DNA of 32,888 nucleotides from the NCBI GenBank assembly GCA_934098295.1, contig CAKONV010000019.1, positions 1 through 32,888 on the forward strand. The letters run 5' to 3'. The position numbers and the translations under genes were made by a program. The notes beneath the pieces were generated by a model, which saw nothing but the letters and a program-made list of their open reading frames with translations, did not search any database and was not told the DNA's origin. This DNA is from an uncultured Bacilli bacterium (GTDB lineage: Bacteria; Bacillota_I; Bacilli_A; ML615J-28; CAG-313). Below, piece by piece: positions 25,990-32,888 of the stretch. How positions within the stretch are numbered: the first letter of the stretch is position 1; each line of letters starts with the position of its first letter.

Positions 25990-27165
25990 ATGCAAAATAA
26001 TATTAATATGAAAAAGTATTTAATGTTAATTATAATTATATTATTTGTTCTTTTGTCTTGTTCAAAGAAAAAAGAAAAACCTTTTACTTATAAAATTGTT
26101 GAAAAACAAACGATATTGTTAGAAGATGTAAGTGTTGAATATCCTAGCATAACAGAACAAATTGATAATAAACTATTAGATGATATAAAACAAACATATA
26201 CATTAATTAAAAAAAAGTATGATGTTATTCCAACGATAAAATATCAAGAATATTTAGGTGATAAACATGTAAGTTATCTAATTGATTATATGTATTTGGA
26301 CTGCTATATAGAAAAGTGTTATATTTATCATTTAGAAAAAGGGGAAAGAGTTTATTTTAATTTTGACAATATTATTTCTTCACTTAAAGAAATAACTAAA
26401 TTAAATTTGAGTAAAACCGATGAAGGTTTTTTAAAACCAATTGTTAAAGATGATAAAATAATTGTTACTATGTCAAAATATTTAACAGGTAAAGCTGATG
26501 AAAAAATTGAACTAGCATTTGAAGATAAATATTTAACCTTTGCCAAAAAAGAAACGCCCCAATTACCTTTAAAAGTAATTAGTTTAACTTTTGATGATGC
26601 CCCCAGCCCTAAAACAAAAGAACTTGTAGATCTTTTAAAATCTTTAGAAATCAAAGCCACCTTTTTTATTCTCGGATGTAATTTAAAATATTATAAAGAA
26701 GAATTGAAATATATTTATGATAATGGCCATGAGATTGGTAATCATTCCTATTCTCATCCAGATTTTAAAAAAATAACGGTTGATAAGGGAATAGAAGAAA
26801 TTAACAAAACTCAAGAACTTATTTTTGATGTAATAAATAGATATCCACGTGTTTTTCGTTTTCCATATGGATCTGTAAATAAAGAAGTTTTAAAACAAAT
26901 TGATTTAGCTACGGTTTTATGGAGTATAGATTCCATGGATTGGGAAAATTATCAAACAGATGTTATTCTCTCTAGGGTTAGAAGTAATCTTAAAAATGGT
27001 GGAATTATTTTATTTCATGATTTTAAGTATTTTAACAAAGAAGCAATTACAACTATTGTAAAAGAATTACAAACCGAAGGTTACACTTTTGTTACCGTTT
27101 CTGATTTACTTTCATTAAATGATATTAACAATTTTAGATTAAATAAAATATATTTTACAAAATAA
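25990..27165 (+). CDS. Polysaccharide deacetylase lipoprotein (PdaC-like)
   Basis: 391 residues. A Lys-led hydrophobic signal ends in lipobox LLSC (Cys24), so it should be tethered outside. Residues about 40-185 look like the DUF3298/DUF4163-type domain that precedes NodB domains in Bacillus PdaC. The NodB domain (about 195-375) is complete: TFDDAP (200-205; catalytic Asp202, metal Asp203), HSYSHP (His252, His256), RFPYG (290-294), DSMDW (314-318) and ILFHDF (His343). It should remove acetyl groups from peptidoglycan or another cell-surface glycan. No recognisable ribosome binding site precedes ATG 25990 or the alternative ATG 26008, and no clear promoter was seen, so it may be the last, weakly translated gene of the HD-PPC-NUDIX unit. 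A terminator overlaps its stop codon. Confidence 0.88.
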   Translation: MQNNINMKKYLMLIIIILFVLLSCSKKKEKPFTYKIVEKQTILLEDVSVEYPSITEQIDNKLLDDIKQTYTLIKKKYDVIPTIKYQEYLGDKHVSYLIDYMYLDCYIEKCYIYHLEKGERVYFNFDNIISSLKEITKLNLSKTDEGFLKPIVKDDKIIVTMSKYLTGKADEKIELAFEDKYLTFAKKETPQLPLKVISLTFDDAPSPKTKELVDLLKSLEIKATFFILGCNLKYYKEELKYIYDNGHEIGNHSYSHPDFKKITVDKGIEEINKTQELIFDVINRYPRVFRFPYGSVNKEVLKQIDLATVLWSIDSMDWENYQTDVILSRVRSNLKNGGIILFHDFKYFNKEAITTIVKELQTEGYTFVTVSDLLSLNDINNFRLNKIYFTK

Positions 27166-27185
27166 GCACCTTGGGTGCTTTTTTT
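27165..27185 (+). terminator. Compact intrinsic terminator after the deacetylase gene
   Basis: AGCACC (27165-27170), three-base loop, GGTGCT (27174-27179), followed by a T-run. The first stem base is the last base of the stop codon. Confidence 0.92.
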
Positions 27186-27205
27186 AAATTTAATTTCGAT
27201 AAATA

Positions 27206-27214
27206 TGGTATAAT
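27206..27214 (+). promoter_or_regulatory. Extended -10 promoter of the EIIC-EAL gene
   Basis: TGGTATAAT is a full extended -10 element; no good -35 box is present 17 bases upstream. The ribosome binding site before ATG 27248 is modest (ACAGGA). Confidence 0.6.
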
Positions 27215-27247
27215 ACTATCAATTTGTAAGAAAAAACAGGATACGGC

Positions 27248-29338
27248 ATGAAAAACATTACAGACAAAATATATAATTTATATAATAAATTTGGCAGCAT
27301 TCCTTTTTTAATTGCCATTAGACGTGCATTTACTTTTTTAATACCAGTATTTATAATTGGTGCCTGTGCACTTTCAATTCAGTGTTTTCCCATAAGTAGT
27401 GTTAGAAATTTTATTTTAACAGCCTTAAACGGAAAAATAAATGAATTTTTAACAGCCGTTTATCAAGCAACATATGGATTTGCTGCCATCTATTTAGTAA
27501 TGGTTTTATCTTATCAATATTCTAGAAATTTAACTAAAAGAATGAGCTTATGCGTTTTTTCGGTTATATCAACAATTATTTGTTATTTTGCATCTTTAGG
27601 AACAGAAGTTTTATTAAAAGGACAAAACCTTTTAGAATATACGAAAATGACGAATGTGTTTTCGGCTTTAGTTATAACACTTATGGCTACTAAATTATTT
27701 TTCATTTTTTATAATCTTTTAAATAAAAACAAAACAGGTTATGAGTCTGCTTATATTTTAGGAATGCATTCTTTATTTCCTACCGTTTTTTGTGTTGTAA
27801 TTTTTACCCTAATTACCCAAATTTTTAGACTTATTCCTAATATTAATAATTTCAATGATTTAATAATTATGCTGTTAAACAAACCATTTGAGGCAATTGG
27901 AGCTACTTATTGGGGTGGTTTCTTTATAATGCTTATGGAATCGGTCCTTTGGATGTTTGGTGTTCGTGGTGGAAATGTTTATGATTCTCTTTTAAACTCT
28001 CAAACTGGAGTGTTTTCTTTTACCAATGGTCAAATTATGAATAAACCATTTGTGGATACCTTTGTTTTAATGGGAGGTTGTGGGACTAGTATTAGTTTGT
28101 TTTTAGCAATTCTTTTGTTTACTAGTGATCACAAGAAAAAGAAAATATGTAAATTATCAAGCCTTCCGATAATGTTTAATATAAACGAAATTATTGTTTT
28201 TGGAATTCCTATTGTTTTAAACCCTATTTACACAATTCCTTTTATCTTAACGCCTTTAATTTCTTTTTCACTTGCTTATTTATTTACCTTTATCGGTCTT
28301 GTACCACCAATTATTAATCCTAACGTTCAGTGGACAACTCCGGTATTAATTAGTGGCTTTCAGGCAACTGGTTCTATTATGGGTGCCATTCTTCAAGTAG
28401 TTTCTATTGTAATTGGTGTTTTAATCTATATGCCTTTTGTCAAACTAGATAATCGCTTTTTAAAAGTTACTACTAATAATTGTATCAATGATTTAACAAA
28501 AATTTGTAAAGCTTGTGAAGATAACGAAAAAGAATATGAGATAAACAATAATAGCATAATTCTGCATGCATTTGAAGATGATTTAGCTTCTAAACTATAT
28601 GAAGATATAGTTAGCAAGAATATTAATATTAGATATCAACCTCAAGTTAAGGATGGTAAGATAATATCTGCTGAAGCTTTGTTAAGATTTAAATACGATG
28701 ATAGTGATTATTTATATCCACCGTTAATCGTTAATATTGCTGTTAAAAACAATTTATTTGAAATGTTATCAAAAGCCATTATTGAAAAAGCAATTGAAGC
28801 TTTAAAACAAATTCAAAAAATTAATCATAATTTTAAAATCGCTGTAAATTTAAAAATTGAATTACTAATGAACAACAGTTTTAATGCTTGGCTTATTGAA
28901 CAGGTTAAAAAAAGTAAAATTACTCCTTATACTTTTGGTATTGAAATAACGGAAGATGCTAAACTTATTAAAAGTATTAATTATAGTGAAATTTTTGCTA
29001 ATATTAAAAAAGCGGGAATTGAAATACTAATGGATGATTTTTCTATGGGTCATACATCAATTGCTATTCTTCAAATGAATTACTTTGATTATGTGAAAAT
29101 TGATGGTAGTTTAATTAAAGATTTAAATAATGATAGAAGTAGAAGTATTGTCGCCTCTATAACTAATTTAGGAAAAGAACTAAAATTTGAAGTAATTGCG
29201 GAATATGTTGAAACAAAAGAACAAAGAGATTATTTATTAGATTTAGATTGTCATATTTTTCAAGGATATTTATATTATAAAGATATGCCGTTAAGTGAAC
29301 TTGAAAATATTGTCTTAAGTCAAACTAATAAAAATTAA
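27248..29338 (+). CDS. PTS EIIC (cellobiose/lactose type) fused to EAL c-di-GMP phosphodiesterase
   Basis: 696 residues. Residues about 1-400 are a multi-helix EIIC domain of the lactose/cellobiose PTS family (FNINEIIVFGIPIVLNP, VQWTTPVLISG, GAILQVVSIVIGVLIYMPFVK). Residues about 445-690 are an EAL domain with all expected catalytic positions: Glu476 in EALLR, Asn534, Glu566 (GIEITE), Asp596-Asp597 (LMDDFS), Lys617 (VKIDG), Glu652 (IAEYVET) and Gln672 (QGY). It should hydrolyse c-di-GMP at the inner membrane. In EIIC the usual GIHG motif reads GVRGG (Arg240), replacing a presumed sugar-site histidine, while Glu314 of the NE motif stays. No EIIA or EIIB is nearby. I infer a membrane sugar sensor controlling c-di-GMP. 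It is a single-gene unit. Confidence 0.9.
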   Translation: MKNITDKIYNLYNKFGSIPFLIAIRRAFTFLIPVFIIGACALSIQCFPISSVRNFILTALNGKINEFLTAVYQATYGFAAIYLVMVLSYQYSRNLTKRMSLCVFSVISTIICYFASLGTEVLLKGQNLLEYTKMTNVFSALVITLMATKLFFIFYNLLNKNKTGYESAYILGMHSLFPTVFCVVIFTLITQIFRLIPNINNFNDLIIMLLNKPFEAIGATYWGGFFIMLMESVLWMFGVRGGNVYDSLLNSQTGVFSFTNGQIMNKPFVDTFVLMGGCGTSISLFLAILLFTSDHKKKKICKLSSLPIMFNINEIIVFGIPIVLNPIYTIPFILTPLISFSLAYLFTFIGLVPPIINPNVQWTTPVLISGFQATGSIMGAILQVVSIVIGVLIYMPFVKLDNRFLKVTTNNCINDLTKICKACEDNEKEYEINNNSIILHAFEDDLASKLYEDIVSKNINIRYQPQVKDGKIISAEALLRFKYDDSDYLYPPLIVNIAVKNNLFEMLSKAIIEKAIEALKQIQKINHNFKIAVNLKIELLMNNSFNAWLIEQVKKSKITPYTFGIEITEDAKLIKSINYSEIFANIKKAGIEILMDDFSMGHTSIAILQMNYFDYVKIDGSLIKDLNNDRSRSIVASITNLGKELKFEVIAEYVETKEQRDYLLDLDCHIFQGYLYYKDMPLSELENIVLSQTNKN

Positions 29339-29366
29339 AATTATAATTATAATAAGTTAGATAAAC

Positions 29367-29413
29367 TAAAAGGATTTATGTTCTAAACGATAGTGGACAA
29401 AAATCCTTTTTAA
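29367..29413 (+). terminator. Intrinsic terminator after the EIIC-EAL gene
   Basis: AAAAGGATTT (29368-29377) pairs with AAATCCTTTT (ending 29410) with extra pairing inside the loop (TGTTC / GGACA), then a T-rich tail. Confidence 0.8.
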
Positions 29414-29499
29414 TTTGGTTGTATTTTTATTAGAAAGAATCCGGGTAAATTTTTTAAAAATAAATTTAGAGTAATTTTATAGAAAAAACTTTTTAAATA

Positions 29500-29508
29500 T
29501 GTTAAAAT
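29500..29508 (+). promoter_or_regulatory. Extended -10 promoter of pckA
   Basis: TGTTAAAAT fits an extended -10 element; only a poor -35-like sequence (TAGAAA, 29480-29485) lies upstream. It leaves a leader of roughly 50 bases. Confidence 0.5.
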
Positions 29509-29522
29509 TGTTATGGAAAGTT

Positions 29523-29550
29523 TGGAAGTTTTTTAATAAATTGACTTCCA
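29523..29550. promoter_or_regulatory. Inverted repeat in the pckA leader
   Basis: TGGAAGT (29523-29529) and ACTTCCA (29544-29550) form a perfect 7-base inverted repeat separated by 14 AT-rich bases, ending one base before the AAGGAGGA ribosome binding site. It lies downstream of the probable transcription start. It could be a repressor operator or an RNA hairpin affecting translation. Confidence 0.5.
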
Positions 29551-29563
29551 CAAGGAGGAAATA

Positions 29564-31171
29564 ATGAAAAAAATTGATTTAACAAAATATGGAATTAATG
29601 GCGTTACTGAAATCGTTCATAATCCTTCATATGAAATGTGTTTTGAAGAAGAAACAAAACCAGGACTAGAAGGCTATGAAAAAGGTCAAGTAAGCGAACT
29701 TGGTGCAGTTAATGTAATGACTGGTATTTACACTGGACGTTCTCCTAAGGATAAATATATCGTTGTTGATGAAAATTCTAAGGACACTGTTTGGTGGACT
29801 AGTGATGAATATAAAAATGATAACCATCCAGCTAGTGAAGCTACTTGGAAAGAAATTAAAAAGATTGCAGTAAATGAATTATCTAACAAGAGATTATTTG
29901 TTGTTGATGCTTTCTGCGGTGCCAACAAAGATACTCGTATGGCTGTTCGTTTTATCGTTGAAGTTGCATGGCAAGCTCATTTCATTAAGAACATGTTCAT
30001 TCGTCCAACTGAAGAAGAATTAGAAAATTTTGAACCTGATTTCGTTGTATATAATGCTTCAAAAGCTAAAGTTGCAAATTATAAAGAATTAGGATTAAAT
30101 TCAGAAACATGCGTAATGTTTAACATTACAAGCCGTGAACAAGTAATTATTAATACTTGGTACGGTGGTGAAATGAAAAAAGGTATGTTCTCAATGATGA
30201 ACTACTATTTACCATTAAAGGGTATTGCATCAATGCATTGTTCTGCTAACACTGATATGAATGGTGAAAACACTGCTATTTTCTTTGGTCTATCAGGAAC
30301 TGGTAAAACTACTCTTTCAACTGATCCAAAACGTTTATTAATTGGTGATGATGAACATGGTTGGGATGACAATGGCGTTTTCAACTTTGAAGGTGGATGT
30401 TACGCAAAAGTAATTAACCTTGATAAAGATTCTGAACCTGATATTTATAACGCTATCAAACGTGATGCATTATTAGAAAATGTTACATTAGATAAAAATG
30501 GTAAGATTGATTTTGCCGATAAGAGCGTTACTGAAAACACACGTGTTTCTTATCCAATTTATCATATCGAAAAGATTGTACGTCCAGTATCATCAGCACC
30601 TGCTGCAAAGAATGTAATTTTCTTATCTGCTGATGCTTTCGGTGTTCTTCCTCCAGTATCAATCTTAACACCTGAACAAACTCAATACTATTTCTTATCA
30701 GGCTTTACTGCAAAACTTGCTGGTACTGAACGTGGTATCACTGAACCTACACCAACTTTCTCTGCATGTTTTGGTCAAGCATTCCTTGAATTACATCCAA
30801 CAAAGTATGCTGAAGAATTAGTTAAAAAGATGAAGATGAGTGGCGCTAAAGCATATTTAGTAAACACTGGTTGGAACGGAACTGGCAAACGTATCTCAAT
30901 TAAAGATACTCGTGGTATCATTGATGCTATTTTAGATGGTTCTATTCTTAAAGCTCCAACTAAGATGATTCCTCATTTCAATTTTGAAGTACCAACAGAA
31001 CTTCCTGGTGTTGATCCAAAGATCTTAGATCCTCGTGATACATATGCAGATGCTTCTGAATGGGAAACAAAAGCTTTAGATTTAGCAAGTAGATTTGTTA
31101 AGAACTTCGCTAAATACGAAGGCAATAAAGCTGGTAAAGCTTTAGTTAAGGCTGGACCTGAAGTAAAATAA
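29564..31171 (+). CDS. pckA: Phosphoenolpyruvate carboxykinase (ATP)
   Basis: 535 residues, the normal length for the ATP-dependent enzyme, which interconverts oxaloacetate plus ATP with PEP, CO2 and ADP in the cytosol. It runs toward PEP in gluconeogenesis, or toward oxaloacetate and ATP in some fermenters. Landmarks: TGIYTGRSPKDKYIV near residue 50; MNYYLPLKGIASMHCSAN; the P-loop GLSGTGKTTLS (about 243-253); the metal-binding LIGDDEHGWDDNGVFNFEGG, given here as LIGDDEHGW and NFEGGCYAK; and NTGWNGTGKRI near 440. A strong AAGGAGGA site lies four bases before ATG. Arginine is almost always CGT here, unlike most neighbours, indicating high expression. It has its own promoter, leader inverted repeat and terminator. 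Confidence 0.98.
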   Translation: MKKIDLTKYGINGVTEIVHNPSYEMCFEEETKPGLEGYEKGQVSELGAVNVMTGIYTGRSPKDKYIVVDENSKDTVWWTSDEYKNDNHPASEATWKEIKKIAVNELSNKRLFVVDAFCGANKDTRMAVRFIVEVAWQAHFIKNMFIRPTEEELENFEPDFVVYNASKAKVANYKELGLNSETCVMFNITSREQVIINTWYGGEMKKGMFSMMNYYLPLKGIASMHCSANTDMNGENTAIFFGLSGTGKTTLSTDPKRLLIGDDEHGWDDNGVFNFEGGCYAKVINLDKDSEPDIYNAIKRDALLENVTLDKNGKIDFADKSVTENTRVSYPIYHIEKIVRPVSSAPAAKNVIFLSADAFGVLPPVSILTPEQTQYYFLSGFTAKLAGTERGITEPTPTFSACFGQAFLELHPTKYAEELVKKMKMSGAKAYLVNTGWNGTGKRISIKDTRGIIDAILDGSILKAPTKMIPHFNFEVPTELPGVDPKILDPRDTYADASEWETKALDLASRFVKNFAKYEGNKAGKALVKAGPEVK

Positions 31172-31196
31172 CATAAACAATTTTATGAATAAAATA

Positions 31197-31250
31197 GGTT
31201 AAAACTCTAGTGAATAGTTAGGTATTCTACTAAGGTTTTAACCATTTTTT
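31197..31250 (+). terminator. Intrinsic terminator after pckA
   Basis: GGTTAAAAC (31197-31205) and GTTTTAACC (31235-31243) form a perfect 9-base outer stem with a partly paired inner region, followed by ATTTTTTG. Confidence 0.9.
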
Positions 31251-31274
31251 GTCTTTTTCTTCTAATAAAATAAA

Positions 31275-31303
31275 TTTAGTCATAATGTATAATTTGATAT
31301 AAA
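31275..31303 (+). promoter_or_regulatory. Possible promoter of the binding-protein lipoprotein gene
   Basis: TTTAGT (31275-31280), 17-base spacer, TATAAA (31298-31303) preceded by TGA. A second TATAAT at 31288-31293 is an alternative. Confidence 0.4.
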
Positions 31304-31409
31304 ATGAAAAAAATAATATTATAAAAATATGACAAGTATAAAAAAACTTGTAATGTTTTTAAAAAGAATTATAAGAAGTTATGATTTTAAAAAAAAGGAG
31401 AAAAAGAAA

Positions 31410-32795
31410 ATGAAAATTAAAAAAACATGTTTAACTTTAATAACAATCTTTCTTGTAATGTTTTTTGTCGGTTGTCACAAAAAAAATAATACAAAACTAA
31501 CGGAAACTCAAAAAATCATTAAAGAAGCTGAACAAATGGATTTTGTTGATTTATGTAAAAAAGCCATTGCTGAATCTAATAATAAAAAGTTTTTCGGCGT
31601 TGGTAATTCTAGCCGTGGTAAAAAAGCCCTACCAAAATTTATTGAATTTCTACAAACCATCGATGCTAGTTATAAACTAGATTATGATTGGCAACAACCT
31701 AAAAATAATAAAATTTTTGACCAATTAACAACTGATGGCAGAAAAAATGTTGGTACTTTTGCGATGACACTAATTCAAGATGGTAATCAAATTCAAACTA
31801 AAATGGTGGATACCGGGGTTCTTGATACTTATATTCCTAAAGAATGGGCTACTGATAACAATGTTGACCTTAACAAGTATGATCAGTTTTTAGCCTTACA
31901 AACTCTTAATAAAGTATTTATGTTTAACAATACCGGTTCAGTCAAATATGATAATTGTTGGGATTTTGTTTATAAAGATGCTCATGGATTATTCATGGAT
32001 ATTGACTCTGAAATTGTTGGTAAAAACTTTTTGTATATGCTTACCATGGAAAAATATGCAACTTGGTTAAAAGAGGCTTATGATAAACTATCAACCGAAA
32101 AAAAGAATTATTTTGATTCAACAATTAAGGAAGTTGAAGATGATGCCAAAAATTTAAAATTAGGTGAAAATGGAAAATATGCACTTGCTTGGATAAAACT
32201 ATGGGTATCATCATATAATGCTCAAACTGATGATGGACCAATTTGTAATACACTTGTTCAAAAATCAGCTACTAATCAATTTGGTTTATTAGTATATTCG
32301 AAACTTAGATCAATTGAAGAATCAGAACTAAGTTCAAAGAAAAATATAACTGTTGCGGCCTATCAACAAGGCGAAGAAATGTATGATGGTGTAAAATATG
32401 AGGGCATTGGTGGCTATGGCTATTGTCATTATTTATTTGTAACCGATAATTCTCCCCTTCCATGGACTGCATGTGCTTTTATCGCTTATTTAACTATTAT
32501 TAATGAGGCCGCAAGTACTGATGAAGAAAAAATTGCAGGTTTTTCATCATGGGGTGCTGATATGGGTGGTTATTCAAGTAATCCTAAATTAGCAGAATTA
32601 AATGAAAAAGTATATAATCACAAAAAAGCTGGTTATGTTAATGATGTTAATACCTTTGATTGTAAAAATGATCGTGGCTTTACTTGGTGGGAAACAACCG
32701 GTAAGTTAGTATTAGAAGATCCAGCTTATTGTTCAAAGGCTGCTTTTATAGTTGGACCATGGATTGAATTATTAGAAAAGTATAGTGGTAAATAA
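31410..32795 (+). CDS. Lipoprotein resembling an ABC solute-binding protein
   Basis: 461 residues from ATG 31410, which has AGGAG (31396-31400) nine bases upstream and begins a typical lipoprotein signal, MKIKKTCLTLITIFLVMFFVGC, with Cys22 lipidated. An in-frame ATG at 31329 would add 27 Lys/Arg-rich residues and has no ribosome binding site, so I reject it. The mature protein looks like a type 2 periplasmic-binding fold: DFVDLCKKA near the start, QLTTDGRKNVGTFAMTLIQD, VLDTYIPKEW, MFNNTGSVKYDNCWDFVY, and near the C-terminus NSPLPWTACAFIAYLT, like the NSPHPNAA segment of family 1 binding proteins. The ligand is unknown. No permease or ATPase gene is seen before the window ends; 93 AT-rich bases follow with no clear terminator. 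Confidence 0.6.
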   Translation: MKIKKTCLTLITIFLVMFFVGCHKKNNTKLTETQKIIKEAEQMDFVDLCKKAIAESNNKKFFGVGNSSRGKKALPKFIEFLQTIDASYKLDYDWQQPKNNKIFDQLTTDGRKNVGTFAMTLIQDGNQIQTKMVDTGVLDTYIPKEWATDNNVDLNKYDQFLALQTLNKVFMFNNTGSVKYDNCWDFVYKDAHGLFMDIDSEIVGKNFLYMLTMEKYATWLKEAYDKLSTEKKNYFDSTIKEVEDDAKNLKLGENGKYALAWIKLWVSSYNAQTDDGPICNTLVQKSATNQFGLLVYSKLRSIEESELSSKKNITVAAYQQGEEMYDGVKYEGIGGYGYCHYLFVTDNSPLPWTACAFIAYLTIINEAASTDEEKIAGFSSWGADMGGYSSNPKLAELNEKVYNHKKAGYVNDVNTFDCKNDRGFTWWETTGKLVLEDPAYCSKAAFIVGPWIELLEKYSGK

Positions 32796-32888
32796 AATTT
32801 AAATAAAAAAATAAAAGCCTACTATAAAAAAGTCAAGTAAATTAATAAAATAATTTATTTAAAAAGTTTAAAGTACGCAAAAAAGGGC

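Noticed and set aside
31329..31409. Upstream start for the binding-protein lipoprotein
   Set aside because: It would bury the lipoprotein signal behind 27 basic residues and has no ribosome binding site, whereas ATG 31410 has AGGAG.
1..32888. Genetic code 4 (TGA as tryptophan)
   Set aside because: Tryptophan is TGG throughout, no long gene has an internal in-frame TGA, and one gene appears to stop at TGA.

Overview
The window is very AT-rich, densely packed bacterial DNA of low-GC Firmicutes type. Lysine is mostly AAA, asparagine mostly AAT, and there are AGGAGG-type ribosome binding sites, TATAAT -10 boxes and short U-tailed hairpin terminators. Gene content fits a Bacilli lineage near the Mollicutes, Erysipelotrichia or Haloplasma-like groups: an ATP-dependent PEP carboxykinase, serine hydroxymethyltransferase, YwaF-type membrane proteins, a BmrCD-like ABC exporter, lipoproteins and giant InlB-repeat surface proteins. 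The placement is inference. Tryptophan is written TGG throughout and no long frame contains an internal TGA, so the code is the standard bacterial one, although only one gene ends in TGA.

Left part (1-9.9 kb), cell surface: the 3' end of a coiled-coil membrane protein made of near-identical 79-residue repeats; then a TetR-family regulator with a palindromic operator over its own promoter, in an apparent operon with a 2382-residue membrane-anchored protein carrying InlB/Flg_new-like and GLUG-like repeats.

Centre (9.9-20.3 kb): glyA on the minus strand, the only clear minus-strand gene; a SIMPL-domain protein and a small lipoprotein; an orphan relative of F420-0:glutamate ligase; three tandem, diverged YwaF/TMEM164-type integral membrane proteins that each keep a Cys...His pair; and an overlapping gene pair for a heterodimeric ABC exporter with one degenerate ATP site.

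Right part (20.4-32.9 kb): an MscS channel; a ribokinase-like kinase followed by a two-SIS-domain relative of MurQ and the glucokinase regulator GCKR, which has its own strong promoter; an HD / PPC (DUF296) / NUDIX gene cluster followed by a PdaC-like deacetylase lipoprotein; a PTS EIIC domain fused to a complete EAL c-di-GMP phosphodiesterase domain; pckA; and a lipoprotein resembling a solute-binding protein.

Most units are bounded by visible promoters and intrinsic terminators. No gap between genes exceeds 300 bases. I see no tRNA, rRNA, CRISPR array, insertion sequence or prophage gene. The strongest candidates for new biology are the EIIC-EAL fusion whose presumed sugar-site histidine is arginine, the triple YwaF-like operon, the double-SIS GCKR-like protein lacking a MurQ catalytic glutamate, and the TetR-controlled giant surface protein.
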